Shown one piece after another: positions 33,878 through 43,255 of a stretch of 64,000 nucleotides of DNA (position 1 is the stretch's first letter; the number at the start of each line of letters is the position of its first letter). The position numbers and the translations under genes were made by a program. The stretch lies in the NCBI GenBank assembly GCA_946480925.1, contig CAMLLU010000019.1, positions 17,028 to 81,027 of the forward strand, given 5' to 3'. The notes under the pieces were generated by a model. The model was not told the DNA's origin. It searched no databases and saw only the letters and a program-made list of their open reading frames with translations. The DNA is from an uncultured Rivibacter sp. Lineage in GTDB: Bacteria; Pseudomonadota; Gammaproteobacteria; Burkholderiales; Burkholderiaceae.

Positions 33878-36800
33878 ATGCAAGAGGACACCCCTTCTTC
33901 GCCGGACGGTGCCGATATCAGCACCGTCAGCAAGGACGCTGACGGGCCAGTCACCGAAGTCCGGCTTCAGGTCAGCGCGGTTGTCAAACTGAACTTGGCA
34001 GACTTTCAGAACGCCGTGCCTGCGCTGCACGAACTGGCCGTCGTCAATGAGACATCGAGCCCGATCAGCGAGCTGGCCATCAGCCTGTCGTCCGAACCCG
34101 CATTTATCAAGCCACGAACCTGGTCGCTCGACGTTGTCGGTGCCAGAGAAACCTATCACCTCTCAGAGCTCGACGTGCAGCTCGACGGTGCCTTGCTGTC
34201 GCGCCTGACTGAGGCCGAGCCCGCCACACTGTCGTTCGAGTTGCGAAGCGGCAAACAGCCCGATGTGGTGCTCGCCCGCCATGAACGTACCATCGAGCTG
34301 CTGGCGCGCAATCAATGGGGCGGCATCGGCTACATGCCTGAGATGGTGGCTGCCTTTGTACAGCCAAACGATCCGGCCATCGACCGGCTGCTCAAGGCTG
34401 CGGCAACTGCACTGCAAAGCGCCGGTAAGTCAGGGGCCATCGATGGCTACACGCACGGTGCGAAACGGGCTTGGGAACTCGCCTCAGGCATATGGACCGC
34501 AGTCCTGCAACGCAAGCTCAACTACGCTCTCCCACCTGCCAGCTTCGAACACGCCGGGCAGAAGGTTCGCAGTCCCAGCCAAGTGCTGGATGCGGGACTC
34601 GCCACTTGCCTGGACTTGGCGCTGCTGTTCGCGTCGTGCCTGGAGCAAGCACACATCAACCCCCTGCTGCTCTTTACGCGAGGGCATACGTTCGTTGGCT
34701 TATGGCTGCGCGATGAAGAGTTCTCCAACGCCGTTGTCGATGACATTACGGCTGTTCGTAAGCGCCTCAAGCTGCAGGAACTGTTGGTCTTCGAGACCAC
34801 ACTCGCTGCTCAAGGCCAAGCGGTAGGTTTCAGCCAGGCGATCGCCAACGCCAACAGGCAACTCTCCGAAGAAGAGGAAGACAAGTTCGAGCTGGTGGTC
34901 GACGTAAAGCGCGCTCGGATGACCCGCATCAAGCCGCTGGCGCTGGCGCAGCCAGTCGCCGATCAGGTGCCGCCACCCGAGCAGCCCGCCCCGATCATCA
35001 CGATCGAAGATGCGCCCGACTTGCCGGACGAAGCCGTCACGGACATCCCAACCGCCGAGCTCGACCCGAAAGACCGGCTGGCACGCTGGCAGCGCAAGCT
35101 GCTCGACCTTTCTCTGCGCAATGCCCTGCTGAACTTCAAATCGGGCAAGAAGGCGATGCTGCTCGAGGTTGCTGCTCCAGCACTCGAAGACGCCTTCGCG
35201 GACGGACAAACCATCAAGCTGCTGCCGAGCCCTGAGCTGATGCAGGGTCGAGACCCGCGAAGCCAGCAATTGCACGAATCACGAAGCCTGGAGGACCTGC
35301 GCCGCGAACATGCCACCGATGCCCTCAAACGTCGCGAGGTCTTCATCCGGCTCGAAGAGCAGGATCTCGAGGGCCGTCTGGTCGACTTGTACCGAGGTGC
35401 CCGTAACGCCATGCAGGAAGGTGGCGCCAACACTTTGTTCGTGGCGCTCGGCTTCCTGGCCTGGACACGTCCTGACAAGCCGGAGACCCGCGTCAAGGCC
35501 CCGCTGATCCTGCTGCCCGTCACCCTCAACCGCAAGAGCGCGCGGTCAGGTTTTACGCTGCAGGCCCACGAGGATGAACCCTTGTTCAACCCGACGCTGG
35601 TCGAGATGCTGCGCCAGGACTTTCAGCTGGAACTCGGCGTCCCCGCCGGCGACCTGCCGCGTGATGAGTCCGGGCTGGACATCCCAGGCATCTGGAAACG
35701 CGTGCGTGCCGCCATCAAGGACATCCGCGGATGGGAGGTCAGCGAAGACGTCGTGCTGTCGATGTTTTCGTTCGCCAAGTACCTGATGTGGAAGGATCTG
35801 GCCGAGCGCACGGACGATCTGCGGAAGTCGCCGGTAGTCGCCCACCTGATCGACACCCCGCGCGAGCCTTACCAATCGACGGTGGCATTTCCGGAGGCCC
35901 GCCGGCTCGATGCGGACTACTCGCCGCAACAGGTGTTCAGCCCGTTGCCCGCCGACTCGTCACAGCTCTCGGCGGTGATGGCTGCCGCCAAAGGCAAGGA
36001 CTTCGTGCTGATCGGCCCGCCAGGCACCGGCAAGAGCCAGACCATTGCGAACCTCATCGCGCAGTGCCTGGCAGAGGACAAGCGCGTCCTGTTCGTCGCC
36101 GAGAAGATCGCCGCGCTCGACGTGGTCTATCGGCGCCTGCGCGAAGTGGGCCTGGGCGAGTTCTGCCTGGAGCTGCACTCCAACAAAAGCCGCAAGCTCG
36201 ATGTGCTGAGCCAGTTGCAGAAGTCGTGGGAATCGAAAGGCGAGGTGGACTCGACCGGATGGGTGGCGAAGGCGCAGCAGCTCCAGCGCGTGCGCGAGCA
36301 GTTGTCGACCTACGTCGAGCGTCTCCACCACCGGCACGGCAACGGCTGGACGATCTACCGGGCCATCGGGTGCGTCGTCGGAGGCGACGATATTCCGGAC
36401 CTTCGATTCAGTTGGCCCTCCCCCCGCGCGCACGACGAGACGGCATTGGCCGCCCTGCGAGAGCTTGCGGGCCGTCTGCAAGCCAATGCCGTTGCGGTGG
36501 GCGCCGACCAGTTGACGACCGGGCCGCTCGCGACGGTCCACGCCACGGAGTGGTCGGCCAAGTGGCAGCAAGAGATCGTTCGATCCGCTCAGGCGCTGCA
36601 AGCAGCGAGCAAAGCCTTTGCCGCAGCCGCAACAGAACTCGACCAGCACCTGGGCATCGCGTGGCCAGATTTGCACCGCCAGACCCGATCTGCGTTGGGC
36701 GTCCTCGCCAGGGTTTTGCCACAGGCGTCGAACCGGGATTGGAGCTTCTGCGCGCTGCCTGACAGCGAAGTCATCGTGTGTGAGCTGAAAGCTGGCCACG

Positions 36801-39800
36801 AGTTGCTTGCACAGCACGGGGACCTCTCGGCGAAGATGTCTGCACCTTGGCCTGCTGAACGGCAGGCGCAGTTGGTGCGGGCCTTGGATCTGCTGGAGCA
36901 GCGTCGGCGCCTCCACAGTGAGTTGGGTACGCCGTGGCCCATCGCCGTGAGCGACGAAGTCGAACGCGGCGTGCAGTGGATCGATGAGCTGACTCAGCTG
37001 AGAAACGGCTTGTCGGTCAAGTACGGCGCGGGGGTTTGGCAGCTCAACGTGGCACAGCTCCAGCGCGAGTGGGCCAAGGCTGAGAAGTCGTTCTGGCCGG
37101 TCTCCTGGCTCGGCAAGCGCAAGGTCCGAGGTGCACTGGAGGCGGTGGTCGAAGGCACTGGCGACCCGCGTGTCGCGGAGGATCTGGCCGCACTGGTGCG
37201 CATCAAGAGCCTGCAGGAGGAAGTCCACCAGCTCAACCCGGGCGCCGCAGCTGAGGGCCTGTGGGCTGGCGTCAAGACGCGCACCGACCATGCCCGAAGT
37301 GCATTGACGGCCAACGCAGCGCTGCAGGCGGCCCGGTTGCAGAAGCCGTTCTCGGTGGACGGCCTTGGTGCGGCACTGGAAGGATATTGCGGCGAACGCT
37401 GGGCTCGCGAAGCACAGCGCCTGAAAGCGTTGCTGGACCTCGACCAACGCCTTGCAGAGTGTGCGGCACTTTCGGAGCCCAGCCATAGGCTCTGGCGCGG
37501 CCATGACACCGACGCCGCACTGTTGCGCGCTGCACTCGCATTCGAGCGCGAGCGACTTGGGCTGCGGCAACGGGGTGCTCTGCAGGGGCCGTACCCCGAG
37601 ATTTCGGAAGGACGCTGTGGGCCTGAGCTCCAGCAGCAGCACGCGCAGTTGCAGGCGCGGGCCGCCATCGAAGTACGACTGCTGACCATGGGCAGCTTGT
37701 CTATGCGATGCCCAGATGTCTGGAACGGCCTGGACACAGATGGCGAAGGCGTCGTCCGAGTCTGCAAGTTCCACTCGTCGCTGCAAGCCGGCCTGTCGGG
37801 TCTGGGTTTCGCGCCCGGCGCGGCGGCGCAGGCCCGTGAGCGCCTGCATGAGGTGCTAGCCACGCGCCGCGCAGAGCTTGTCGAGACGGCCCCCATGGGA
37901 CAAACCTGCCTGCAACTGCTGGCGCGCCTGACCGAACTGCACAGCGCGGCCGACCAGTTCAGCGCCACTGCGGCGCAACCCGACCCCGTTCGTCGCACGT
38001 TTGCCGACCTTGCTCCGGCTGAACTGGCCGAGGCGGCCTCTGGGGTGGAAGGGCACCACCACGGCCTGCACGCCTGGTGTGCCTGGCGTCATGCCCAGGC
38101 CGACGCGTGTAACGCCGGGCTGGCAGCGCTGGTCGGTGCCATCGAAGCTGGCGATGTCCCGCCGCTAAAAGTGCCGACCGCCTTCGAAGTGAACTACGCC
38201 CGATGGTGGCTGGCCGAGGCCGTCGACGAGGACGAGGTGCTCAAGCGCTTCGTGTCGGCGGAGCACGAGCGCCGCATCCAGGAGTTCCGTGCCCTGGACG
38301 ACGAGTTCACCGACGTCACCCGGCAGTGGATCCGCGCCAAGCTTTGTGCCAGCCTGCCGGCGGCCGACGGCATCCAGCGCAACAGTGAGTGGGGCATCCT
38401 GCGCCGCGAGATCACGAAGAAGCGGATGCACCTGCCGCTGCGCCAGTTGCTGCAGGAGATCCCGTCGGTTGTGCTGCGACTGACGCCATGCCTGCTGATG
38501 AGCCCCTTGTCGATAGCGCAGTACCTCTCGGCCGACGCGAGCAACTTCGACCTGGTTGTGTTCGACGAGGCCTCACAGATTCCCGTGTGGGATGCCATTG
38601 GCGCCATGGCGCGCGGCAAGCAGGTCGTGATGGTCGGTGACCCGAAGCAATTGCCGCCCACCAACTTCTTCGGCCGATCCGACAGCGCCGATAACGATGA
38701 GGAAGTCGTGGAAGGCGACCTGGAGAGCATCCTTGACGAGTGCCTGGGCGCCAGCCTGCCGACGCGCAACCTGTCATGGCACTACCGTTCCCGCCACGAA
38801 AGCCTCATTGCCTTCAGCAACCATCGCTACTACGACGGTGGCCTCGTCACCTTTCCGTCGCCCGTGACCGAAGATCGGGCTGTCAGCTTCCACCTGGTGA
38901 AGGGGCGATACGAGAAGGGGGGCGCCCGCATCAACCAAACAGAAGCGCAGGCGCTGGTGGCCGACCTGGTGGGCCGCCTCAAGTCGCGGGGCTTCAGGCA
39001 GTCTGGCCTGACCATCGGCGTGGTGACCTTCAACTCGGAGCAGCAAGGCCTGATTGAAGACCTGCTCGATGAGGAGCGCCGCAAAGACCCCAGCCTGGAA
39101 CCCTACTTCTCCGAGGTGGAACTCGAGCCGGTGTTCGTGAAGAACCTCGAGAGCGTGCAGGGTGACGAGCGGGACATCATGTACTTCTCGATCACCTACG
39201 GGCCTGACATGGCCGGTGCCGTGTCGATGAACTTCGGACCACTGAACCGCGACGGAGGTGAACGCCGCCTGAACGTGGCGGTGACGCGGGCCAGACATGA
39301 ACTGCGCGTGTTCTCCAGCCTGCGCGGTGAGCAGATGGACCTGTCGCGCACCAAGGCAGCCGGCGTGCGCGACCTGAAGCACTTTTTGGAGTTCGCGGAG
39401 CGCGGGCCGCGCGCATTGGCCGAGGCGCACCACGGCAGCCAAGGGGACTTCGACAGTCCGTTCGAGGCCAGCGTGGCTGCAGCGCTCGGCCGTAAGGGAT
39501 GGCAGGTGCATACCCAGATCGGCGCCTCGTCGTTCCGCGTGGATCTGGGCGTGGTGCACCCCGACTTCGCCGGCCGATATCTGGCAGGGGTGGAGTGTGA
39601 TGGCGCCACCTACCATCGATCGGCCACCGCGAGGGACCGTGACAAGCTGCGTGAGCAGGTGCTGCGGGGATTGGGCTGGGAGATTGTGCGCATTTGGTCC
39701 ACCGACTGGTGGGTGGATCCGGGCGGCACGTTGGAGCGCGTGCATGGCAAGCTGACCGAGCTAATGGCACGCGATCGGGATCGACGTGCAAACGACGCCG

Positions 39801-40540
39801 ACCGACAGTCCGGTGAGACTGGAGCCAAGCCTGCTGCCGACGGAGCCACCAGCGCCCAGGCGATGGAAGAAGCCGATGCGGCCATCGCGCGGGCCGCCGC
39901 ACGGTCCATGCCCGCCGACGAAGACGACTCCTTCGCGGTAACAGGCTCAACGACCGAAGCGGTCTACGCCCGGTCGGTAACGATGCCGGTAGTGCCAGCC
40001 CAGGGAGGCACAGGCGCGAAGGGAGATCGCTACTTCCGGGCGTCGCAGCCCGCCGATGCGGTGCCCGCCGGGGCCATCTCGGCCGAGCTGTTCTACGAGG
40101 CCAGCTACGACAGCGTGGTGCAACCGATGGTGGAGTGGGTGGTTCAGCACGAGGGACCTGTCCTCGATGCGGTGCTCGCGCGGCGCATTGCCCGTGCACA
40201 TGGGTTCCAGCGCACGGGGAGCCGCATTCAGGAGCGGGTGGAGCAGATTGCGCAGAGGCTGTTCCAAACGACGGAAGAGATGGGCGGGACGTTCTATTGG
40301 CCAAGAGGTGCAGCCTTGTCCACCGAAGTCGACTTCCGGTGGCCGATAGGCGACGACAACACGCGTGGCGTCGAAGAGATCTGTGAACCTGAGTTGGTGT
40401 CGCTTGCGCGCTGGGTACTCGGCAACGGCAAGGCTGGAGAAGAAGCTCTGATCATGATGGCGCGTGAGATGGGTCTGCAAAAACTCAGGGCAGCAAGCAG
40501 AGGCAGATTGGAAATTGCGCTTGTGCGGGCTCGGGCCTAG
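33878..40540 (+). CDS. Giant SF1 helicase-nuclease (DUF4011 / AAA / PD-(D/E)xK / DUF3320), probable defence protein
   Basis: 2220 residues from ATG 33878 with GGGAGA upstream. Order seen: an N-terminal beta-rich region; a transglutaminase-like core with C244 (ATCLDLALLFASCLEQA) and H270 (RGHTFVGLWL); DUF4011 from about 400 (RWQRKLLDLSLRNALLNFKSGK); Walker A GPPGTGKSQT near 712; a long insertion (about 780-1540); Walker B VVFDEASQIP near 1562 with GDPKQLPPT, WHYRSRHESLI, SVQGDERDIM and NVAVTRARHELRV; a Vsr/DUF559-like nuclease at about 1857-1947 with RVDLGV and VECDGATYH; and DUF3320 at about 2066-2140. Such proteins are associated with antiphage defence (Hhe-like in some catalogues, from memory). 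It neighbours the PHP-ATPase unit. Confidence 0.85.
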   Translation: MQEDTPSSPDGADISTVSKDADGPVTEVRLQVSAVVKLNLADFQNAVPALHELAVVNETSSPISELAISLSSEPAFIKPRTWSLDVVGARETYHLSELDVQLDGALLSRLTEAEPATLSFELRSGKQPDVVLARHERTIELLARNQWGGIGYMPEMVAAFVQPNDPAIDRLLKAAATALQSAGKSGAIDGYTHGAKRAWELASGIWTAVLQRKLNYALPPASFEHAGQKVRSPSQVLDAGLATCLDLALLFASCLEQAHINPLLLFTRGHTFVGLWLRDEEFSNAVVDDITAVRKRLKLQELLVFETTLAAQGQAVGFSQAIANANRQLSEEEEDKFELVVDVKRARMTRIKPLALAQPVADQVPPPEQPAPIITIEDAPDLPDEAVTDIPTAELDPKDRLARWQRKLLDLSLRNALLNFKSGKKAMLLEVAAPALEDAFADGQTIKLLPSPELMQGRDPRSQQLHESRSLEDLRREHATDALKRREVFIRLEEQDLEGRLVDLYRGARNAMQEGGANTLFVALGFLAWTRPDKPETRVKAPLILLPVTLNRKSARSGFTLQAHEDEPLFNPTLVEMLRQDFQLELGVPAGDLPRDESGLDIPGIWKRVRAAIKDIRGWEVSEDVVLSMFSFAKYLMWKDLAERTDDLRKSPVVAHLIDTPREPYQSTVAFPEARRLDADYSPQQVFSPLPADSSQLSAVMAAAKGKDFVLIGPPGTGKSQTIANLIAQCLAEDKRVLFVAEKIAALDVVYRRLREVGLGEFCLELHSNKSRKLDVLSQLQKSWESKGEVDSTGWVAKAQQLQRVREQLSTYVERLHHRHGNGWTIYRAIGCVVGGDDIPDLRFSWPSPRAHDETALAALRELAGRLQANAVAVGADQLTTGPLATVHATEWSAKWQQEIVRSAQALQAASKAFAAAATELDQHLGIAWPDLHRQTRSALGVLARVLPQASNRDWSFCALPDSEVIVCELKAGHELLAQHGDLSAKMSAPWPAERQAQLVRALDLLEQRRRLHSELGTPWPIAVSDEVERGVQWIDELTQLRNGLSVKYGAGVWQLNVAQLQREWAKAEKSFWPVSWLGKRKVRGALEAVVEGTGDPRVAEDLAALVRIKSLQEEVHQLNPGAAAEGLWAGVKTRTDHARSALTANAALQAARLQKPFSVDGLGAALEGYCGERWAREAQRLKALLDLDQRLAECAALSEPSHRLWRGHDTDAALLRAALAFERERLGLRQRGALQGPYPEISEGRCGPELQQQHAQLQARAAIEVRLLTMGSLSMRCPDVWNGLDTDGEGVVRVCKFHSSLQAGLSGLGFAPGAAAQARERLHEVLATRRAELVETAPMGQTCLQLLARLTELHSAADQFSATAAQPDPVRRTFADLAPAELAEAASGVEGHHHGLHAWCAWRHAQADACNAGLAALVGAIEAGDVPPLKVPTAFEVNYARWWLAEAVDEDEVLKRFVSAEHERRIQEFRALDDEFTDVTRQWIRAKLCASLPAADGIQRNSEWGILRREITKKRMHLPLRQLLQEIPSVVLRLTPCLLMSPLSIAQYLSADASNFDLVVFDEASQIPVWDAIGAMARGKQVVMVGDPKQLPPTNFFGRSDSADNDEEVVEGDLESILDECLGASLPTRNLSWHYRSRHESLIAFSNHRYYDGGLVTFPSPVTEDRAVSFHLVKGRYEKGGARINQTEAQALVADLVGRLKSRGFRQSGLTIGVVTFNSEQQGLIEDLLDEERRKDPSLEPYFSEVELEPVFVKNLESVQGDERDIMYFSITYGPDMAGAVSMNFGPLNRDGGERRLNVAVTRARHELRVFSSLRGEQMDLSRTKAAGVRDLKHFLEFAERGPRALAEAHHGSQGDFDSPFEASVAAALGRKGWQVHTQIGASSFRVDLGVVHPDFAGRYLAGVECDGATYHRSATARDRDKLREQVLRGLGWEIVRIWSTDWWVDPGGTLERVHGKLTELMARDRDRRANDADRQSGETGAKPAADGATSAQAMEEADAAIARAAARSMPADEDDSFAVTGSTTEAVYARSVTMPVVPAQGGTGAKGDRYFRASQPADAVPAGAISAELFYEASYDSVVQPMVEWVVQHEGPVLDAVLARRIARAHGFQRTGSRIQERVEQIAQRLFQTTEEMGGTFYWPRGAALSTEVDFRWPIGDDNTRGVEEICEPELVSLARWVLGNGKAGEEALIMMAREMGLQKLRAASRGRLEIALVRARA

Positions 40541-40603
40541 ACATGCTGGTGTGTTCGATCATGAGCGGTTCACGCCTGACTGCTTTGGGCAATGAACCTG
40601 AGC

Positions 40604-40632
40604 CGTTCTCCTTCCTTATGGGGAAGGGAACG
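40604..40632. repeat. Imperfect hairpin upstream of the PHP-ATPase gene
   Basis: A 12-bp stem with one mismatch and two wobble pairs (CGTTC.CCTTCC against GGAAGGGAACG) encloses a five-base loop. It lies between the helicase stop and the PHP-ATPase start. It could be a terminator-like or operator element; there is no T-run. Confidence 0.5.
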
Positions 40633-40763
40633 AACGGGCAGCAGCACCGCGCACCGACAGTAGCCTTCTGCAACGTGCGGTGCCATCGGCAATAGAGGTC
40701 GGCAGGACAGCCCTGCGCCGAGGCGAAACCCTTACAAGAGAAATCACCGGTTGGGAGGGAGCT

Positions 40764-42791
40764 TTGAAGAAGATTGACCTGCACATTCACACTGTCTCGA
40801 CGATCAGTGACAGGGCGTTCACCTTCAGCCTCGATACCTTCAAGAGGTATGTCACCGATGCAAAGCTGGATGCCGTAGCCGTCACCAACCACGATGTCTT
40901 TGACGGCACTCAGTTCCGGCAGATCCAACAGGCACTAGCTGCCACGGTGTTCCCGGGCATTGAAGTCAACGTCGAAAAAGGTCACGTTCTCGTCATCGGG
41001 AGACCGTCGGAACTCGACGACTTCGAGTCCAGAGCGGCTCTGGTGACGCAACGAGTTGCCAAGATCGGTGACAGCATCTCCGTCGAGGAACTGATCAGAA
41101 TCTTCGGGAACCTGCAGAATTACCTCGTCATTCCGCACTACGACAAGGGACCGTCGATCGCCGGCGAGACGCTGGAAAAGCTCAAGCCCTATGTCTGCGC
41201 CGGCGAGGTGGACAGTGCGAAGAAGTTCGTGCGCAACATCAAGGACGCAACGAAACTGACGCCGGTGCTCTTCAGCGACTCGCGAATGATGGTCGACTTG
41301 GTGACATTGCCGACCAGGCAAACGTTCATCGATTGCGGCGAGCTGACACTCGAAGCCCTGAAGAACTGCCTCCAGGACAAGGCCAAGGTCGCCCTATCCG
41401 AGCGCGACGGGAACAAGTTGTGGCAGGTATTCGACAACGGGCAGAAGCTTTCGTCCGGCCTGAACGTCCTGATGGGCGCTCGATCGACCGGCAAGACCTA
41501 CACGCTGAACCAGATCAGCAAGGCGATCAAGGGCGTCAAGTACATCGAACAGTTCTCGCTGGTCCAACAAAACGAGGCCTTTCACGAACGCGAGTTCAAG
41601 CACAGTGTCGAGCGAAGGCGCAGCGCTTTCGTTGACCAGTACCTTGCCGGCCTGAAACGAGTACTCGACGAAGTGACCAAGATAGATCTGGCCGGGAACG
41701 ATCGCGAGGTTGCAACGTACCTGGAAACGCTCTTGAGGTCGGCCGAGGAGGCGGATAGACGGGACGCATTCTCGAAGGCGACCTTGTTCGACGAAGTCGA
41801 GTTCCCCATCGGGAATGCGGCCACGCTCCAGGCCCTTATCGAGTCTGTTCGCCAGGTGATCGAGAACGTCGAATACCGCTCGATCATCGAGAAGCACGTC
41901 GATCTATCGGCGTTGAAGCGGCTGGCCCGCGAGCTGATCGATGTGTTGAGGAACAAGTTGCTGGACGCGGAGAAGAAGCGGGTCGTCAATGGGCTCGTGA
42001 GGGAGATCAAGCAGGGCCTGAAGATCCGGACTGCGGCCGTCCAGGTTCAGGACGTCGATCTCTATGCCATGGCGATGGACAAGAAGCGGGTGACGAGGTT
42101 CTCGGAAATCGTCGGCTTTCTCAAGAAGGACGCGATCATCTTCCAGGAGACCCTCCAGGGCTTCAGGATCGAAGCGAGAAAACACCCGTATGCGGGCGCT
42201 GGCGAGATCAAGGCGGCCAGCGGGGCGAAGTTGGCATTCAGCGACGCGTTTCGCAAGTACGACAACGCCTACAGCTACCTTCGCGAGTTGATGCAGAACG
42301 AGGGCCTGCCTCCCGCCGACTTCTACAAGCTGTTCGTGAAAATCAGCTACCGCATCCTGAACAAGGATGGCCACGAGGTTTCGGGTGGGGAGCGGTCTGA
42401 ATTCAGGCTCCTGCAGGAAATCGCCGATGCGCAGAACTATGACCTCCTGTTGATCGACGAGCCAGAGTCGTCGTTCGACAACCTCTTCCTGAAGAGCGAA
42501 GTCAACCAGATCATCAAGAGCATCTCCGAGACGATGCCAGTCATGGTCGTCACGCACAACAACACAGTCGGAGCATCGGTCGGGGCTGACTATCTGCTGT
42601 ACACCACCAAGGAGTTGGAGAACGGGGTGCCGAGGTACCGCATTTTTTCAGGCTATCCGACGGACAAGAAACTGGTGGCTGTCGATGGCAAGGTCATCAA
42701 CAGCCACGAAACGCTATTGAACTCCCTGGAGGCTGGAGTGGACACCTACGAAAAGAGAAGGCAAGGCTATGAAGCTATTAAGGGTCAGTGA
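40764..42791 (+). CDS. PHP-domain / ABC-type ATPase fusion (TrlF-like), probable defence protein
   Basis: 675 residues from TTG 40764, chosen because GGGAGGGAG lies just upstream and the PHP motif begins at once. PHP domain (1-175): H7-x-H9, N42-H43-D44, E67, H74 and H125; the final motif reads S171-DSR174, where PHP proteins usually have Asp-x-His. ATPase: Walker A G238-ARSTGK-T245, a long charged helical middle, signature S540-GGE, Walker B LLLIDEPE with D565-E566, and switch H598 in VVTHNN. This resembles families annotated as AAA-like ATPases with an N-terminal phosphoesterase. A nucleic-acid or nucleotide-phosphodiesterase gated by ATP hydrolysis is inferred. It overlaps the next gene by 23 bases. 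Confidence 0.82.
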   Translation: MKKIDLHIHTVSTISDRAFTFSLDTFKRYVTDAKLDAVAVTNHDVFDGTQFRQIQQALAATVFPGIEVNVEKGHVLVIGRPSELDDFESRAALVTQRVAKIGDSISVEELIRIFGNLQNYLVIPHYDKGPSIAGETLEKLKPYVCAGEVDSAKKFVRNIKDATKLTPVLFSDSRMMVDLVTLPTRQTFIDCGELTLEALKNCLQDKAKVALSERDGNKLWQVFDNGQKLSSGLNVLMGARSTGKTYTLNQISKAIKGVKYIEQFSLVQQNEAFHEREFKHSVERRRSAFVDQYLAGLKRVLDEVTKIDLAGNDREVATYLETLLRSAEEADRRDAFSKATLFDEVEFPIGNAATLQALIESVRQVIENVEYRSIIEKHVDLSALKRLARELIDVLRNKLLDAEKKRVVNGLVREIKQGLKIRTAAVQVQDVDLYAMAMDKKRVTRFSEIVGFLKKDAIIFQETLQGFRIEARKHPYAGAGEIKAASGAKLAFSDAFRKYDNAYSYLRELMQNEGLPPADFYKLFVKISYRILNKDGHEVSGGERSEFRLLQEIADAQNYDLLLIDEPESSFDNLFLKSEVNQIIKSISETMPVMVVTHNNTVGASVGADYLLYTTKELENGVPRYRIFSGYPTDKKLVAVDGKVINSHETLLNSLEAGVDTYEKRRQGYEAIKGQ

Positions 42792-43062
42792 CAACGTCGG
42801 ACAGTTCCTGGCTGCGAACGGCGACTACAGCCTCATCGACAAGATCGGTAAGGATGATCTGTTGCGGTTGGTGGATCGCACTCTCCATGAGGATGAAGTC
42901 GAGTTGGACCCGTACGACGATCAGGCCATCAAGAACCAGGCTCACCAGGTGATCTACAAAAGCATCTTCCTAAAGCTGACCGATCTCAGGAAGCGAAGGC
43001 AGGAGTTCATCGACGAGTCCGCACGGCTCTTCCTGGACGAGTACGAGAGGTACCGCGAATAG
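42769..43062 (+). CDS. 97-residue partner of the PHP-ATPase, family unknown
   Basis: 97 residues from ATG 42769, inside the 3' end of the PHP-ATPase gene (23-base overlap), which argues for translational coupling and a shared function. It is acidic and helical: LIDKIGKDDLLRLVDRTL, then a DPYDDQAIKNQA turn and a long charged C-terminal helix. It has no helix-turn-helix, signal peptide or catalytic motif that I recognise. It could be a stabilising subunit, an inhibitor or a sensor for the ATPase. Confidence 0.72.
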   Translation: MKLLRVSDNVGQFLAANGDYSLIDKIGKDDLLRLVDRTLHEDEVELDPYDDQAIKNQAHQVIYKSIFLKLTDLRKRRQEFIDESARLFLDEYERYRE

Positions 43063-43255
43063 ATCACAGGGCGTGCGCCTCTGTCAGCAAACGACGGTGC
43101 TGAGTCGCGAAAGTGTTCCTCGTAGTCGAGAAGCATTTCTCACCGACCAGTCTCGACGACCGCCGTCATTCGCCGAGCAAGATCGATCGACAGTACTCAG
43201 CCTGAACCGTCGTACGCCAACCACACGATCGCTGCCAAGCCGCGCCCCCAACCCC

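Noticed and set aside
43063..43255. A third gene of the PHP-ATPase unit.
   Set aside because: No convincing frame with a start and ribosome site; the open frame from 43073 runs into the antisense of garD.
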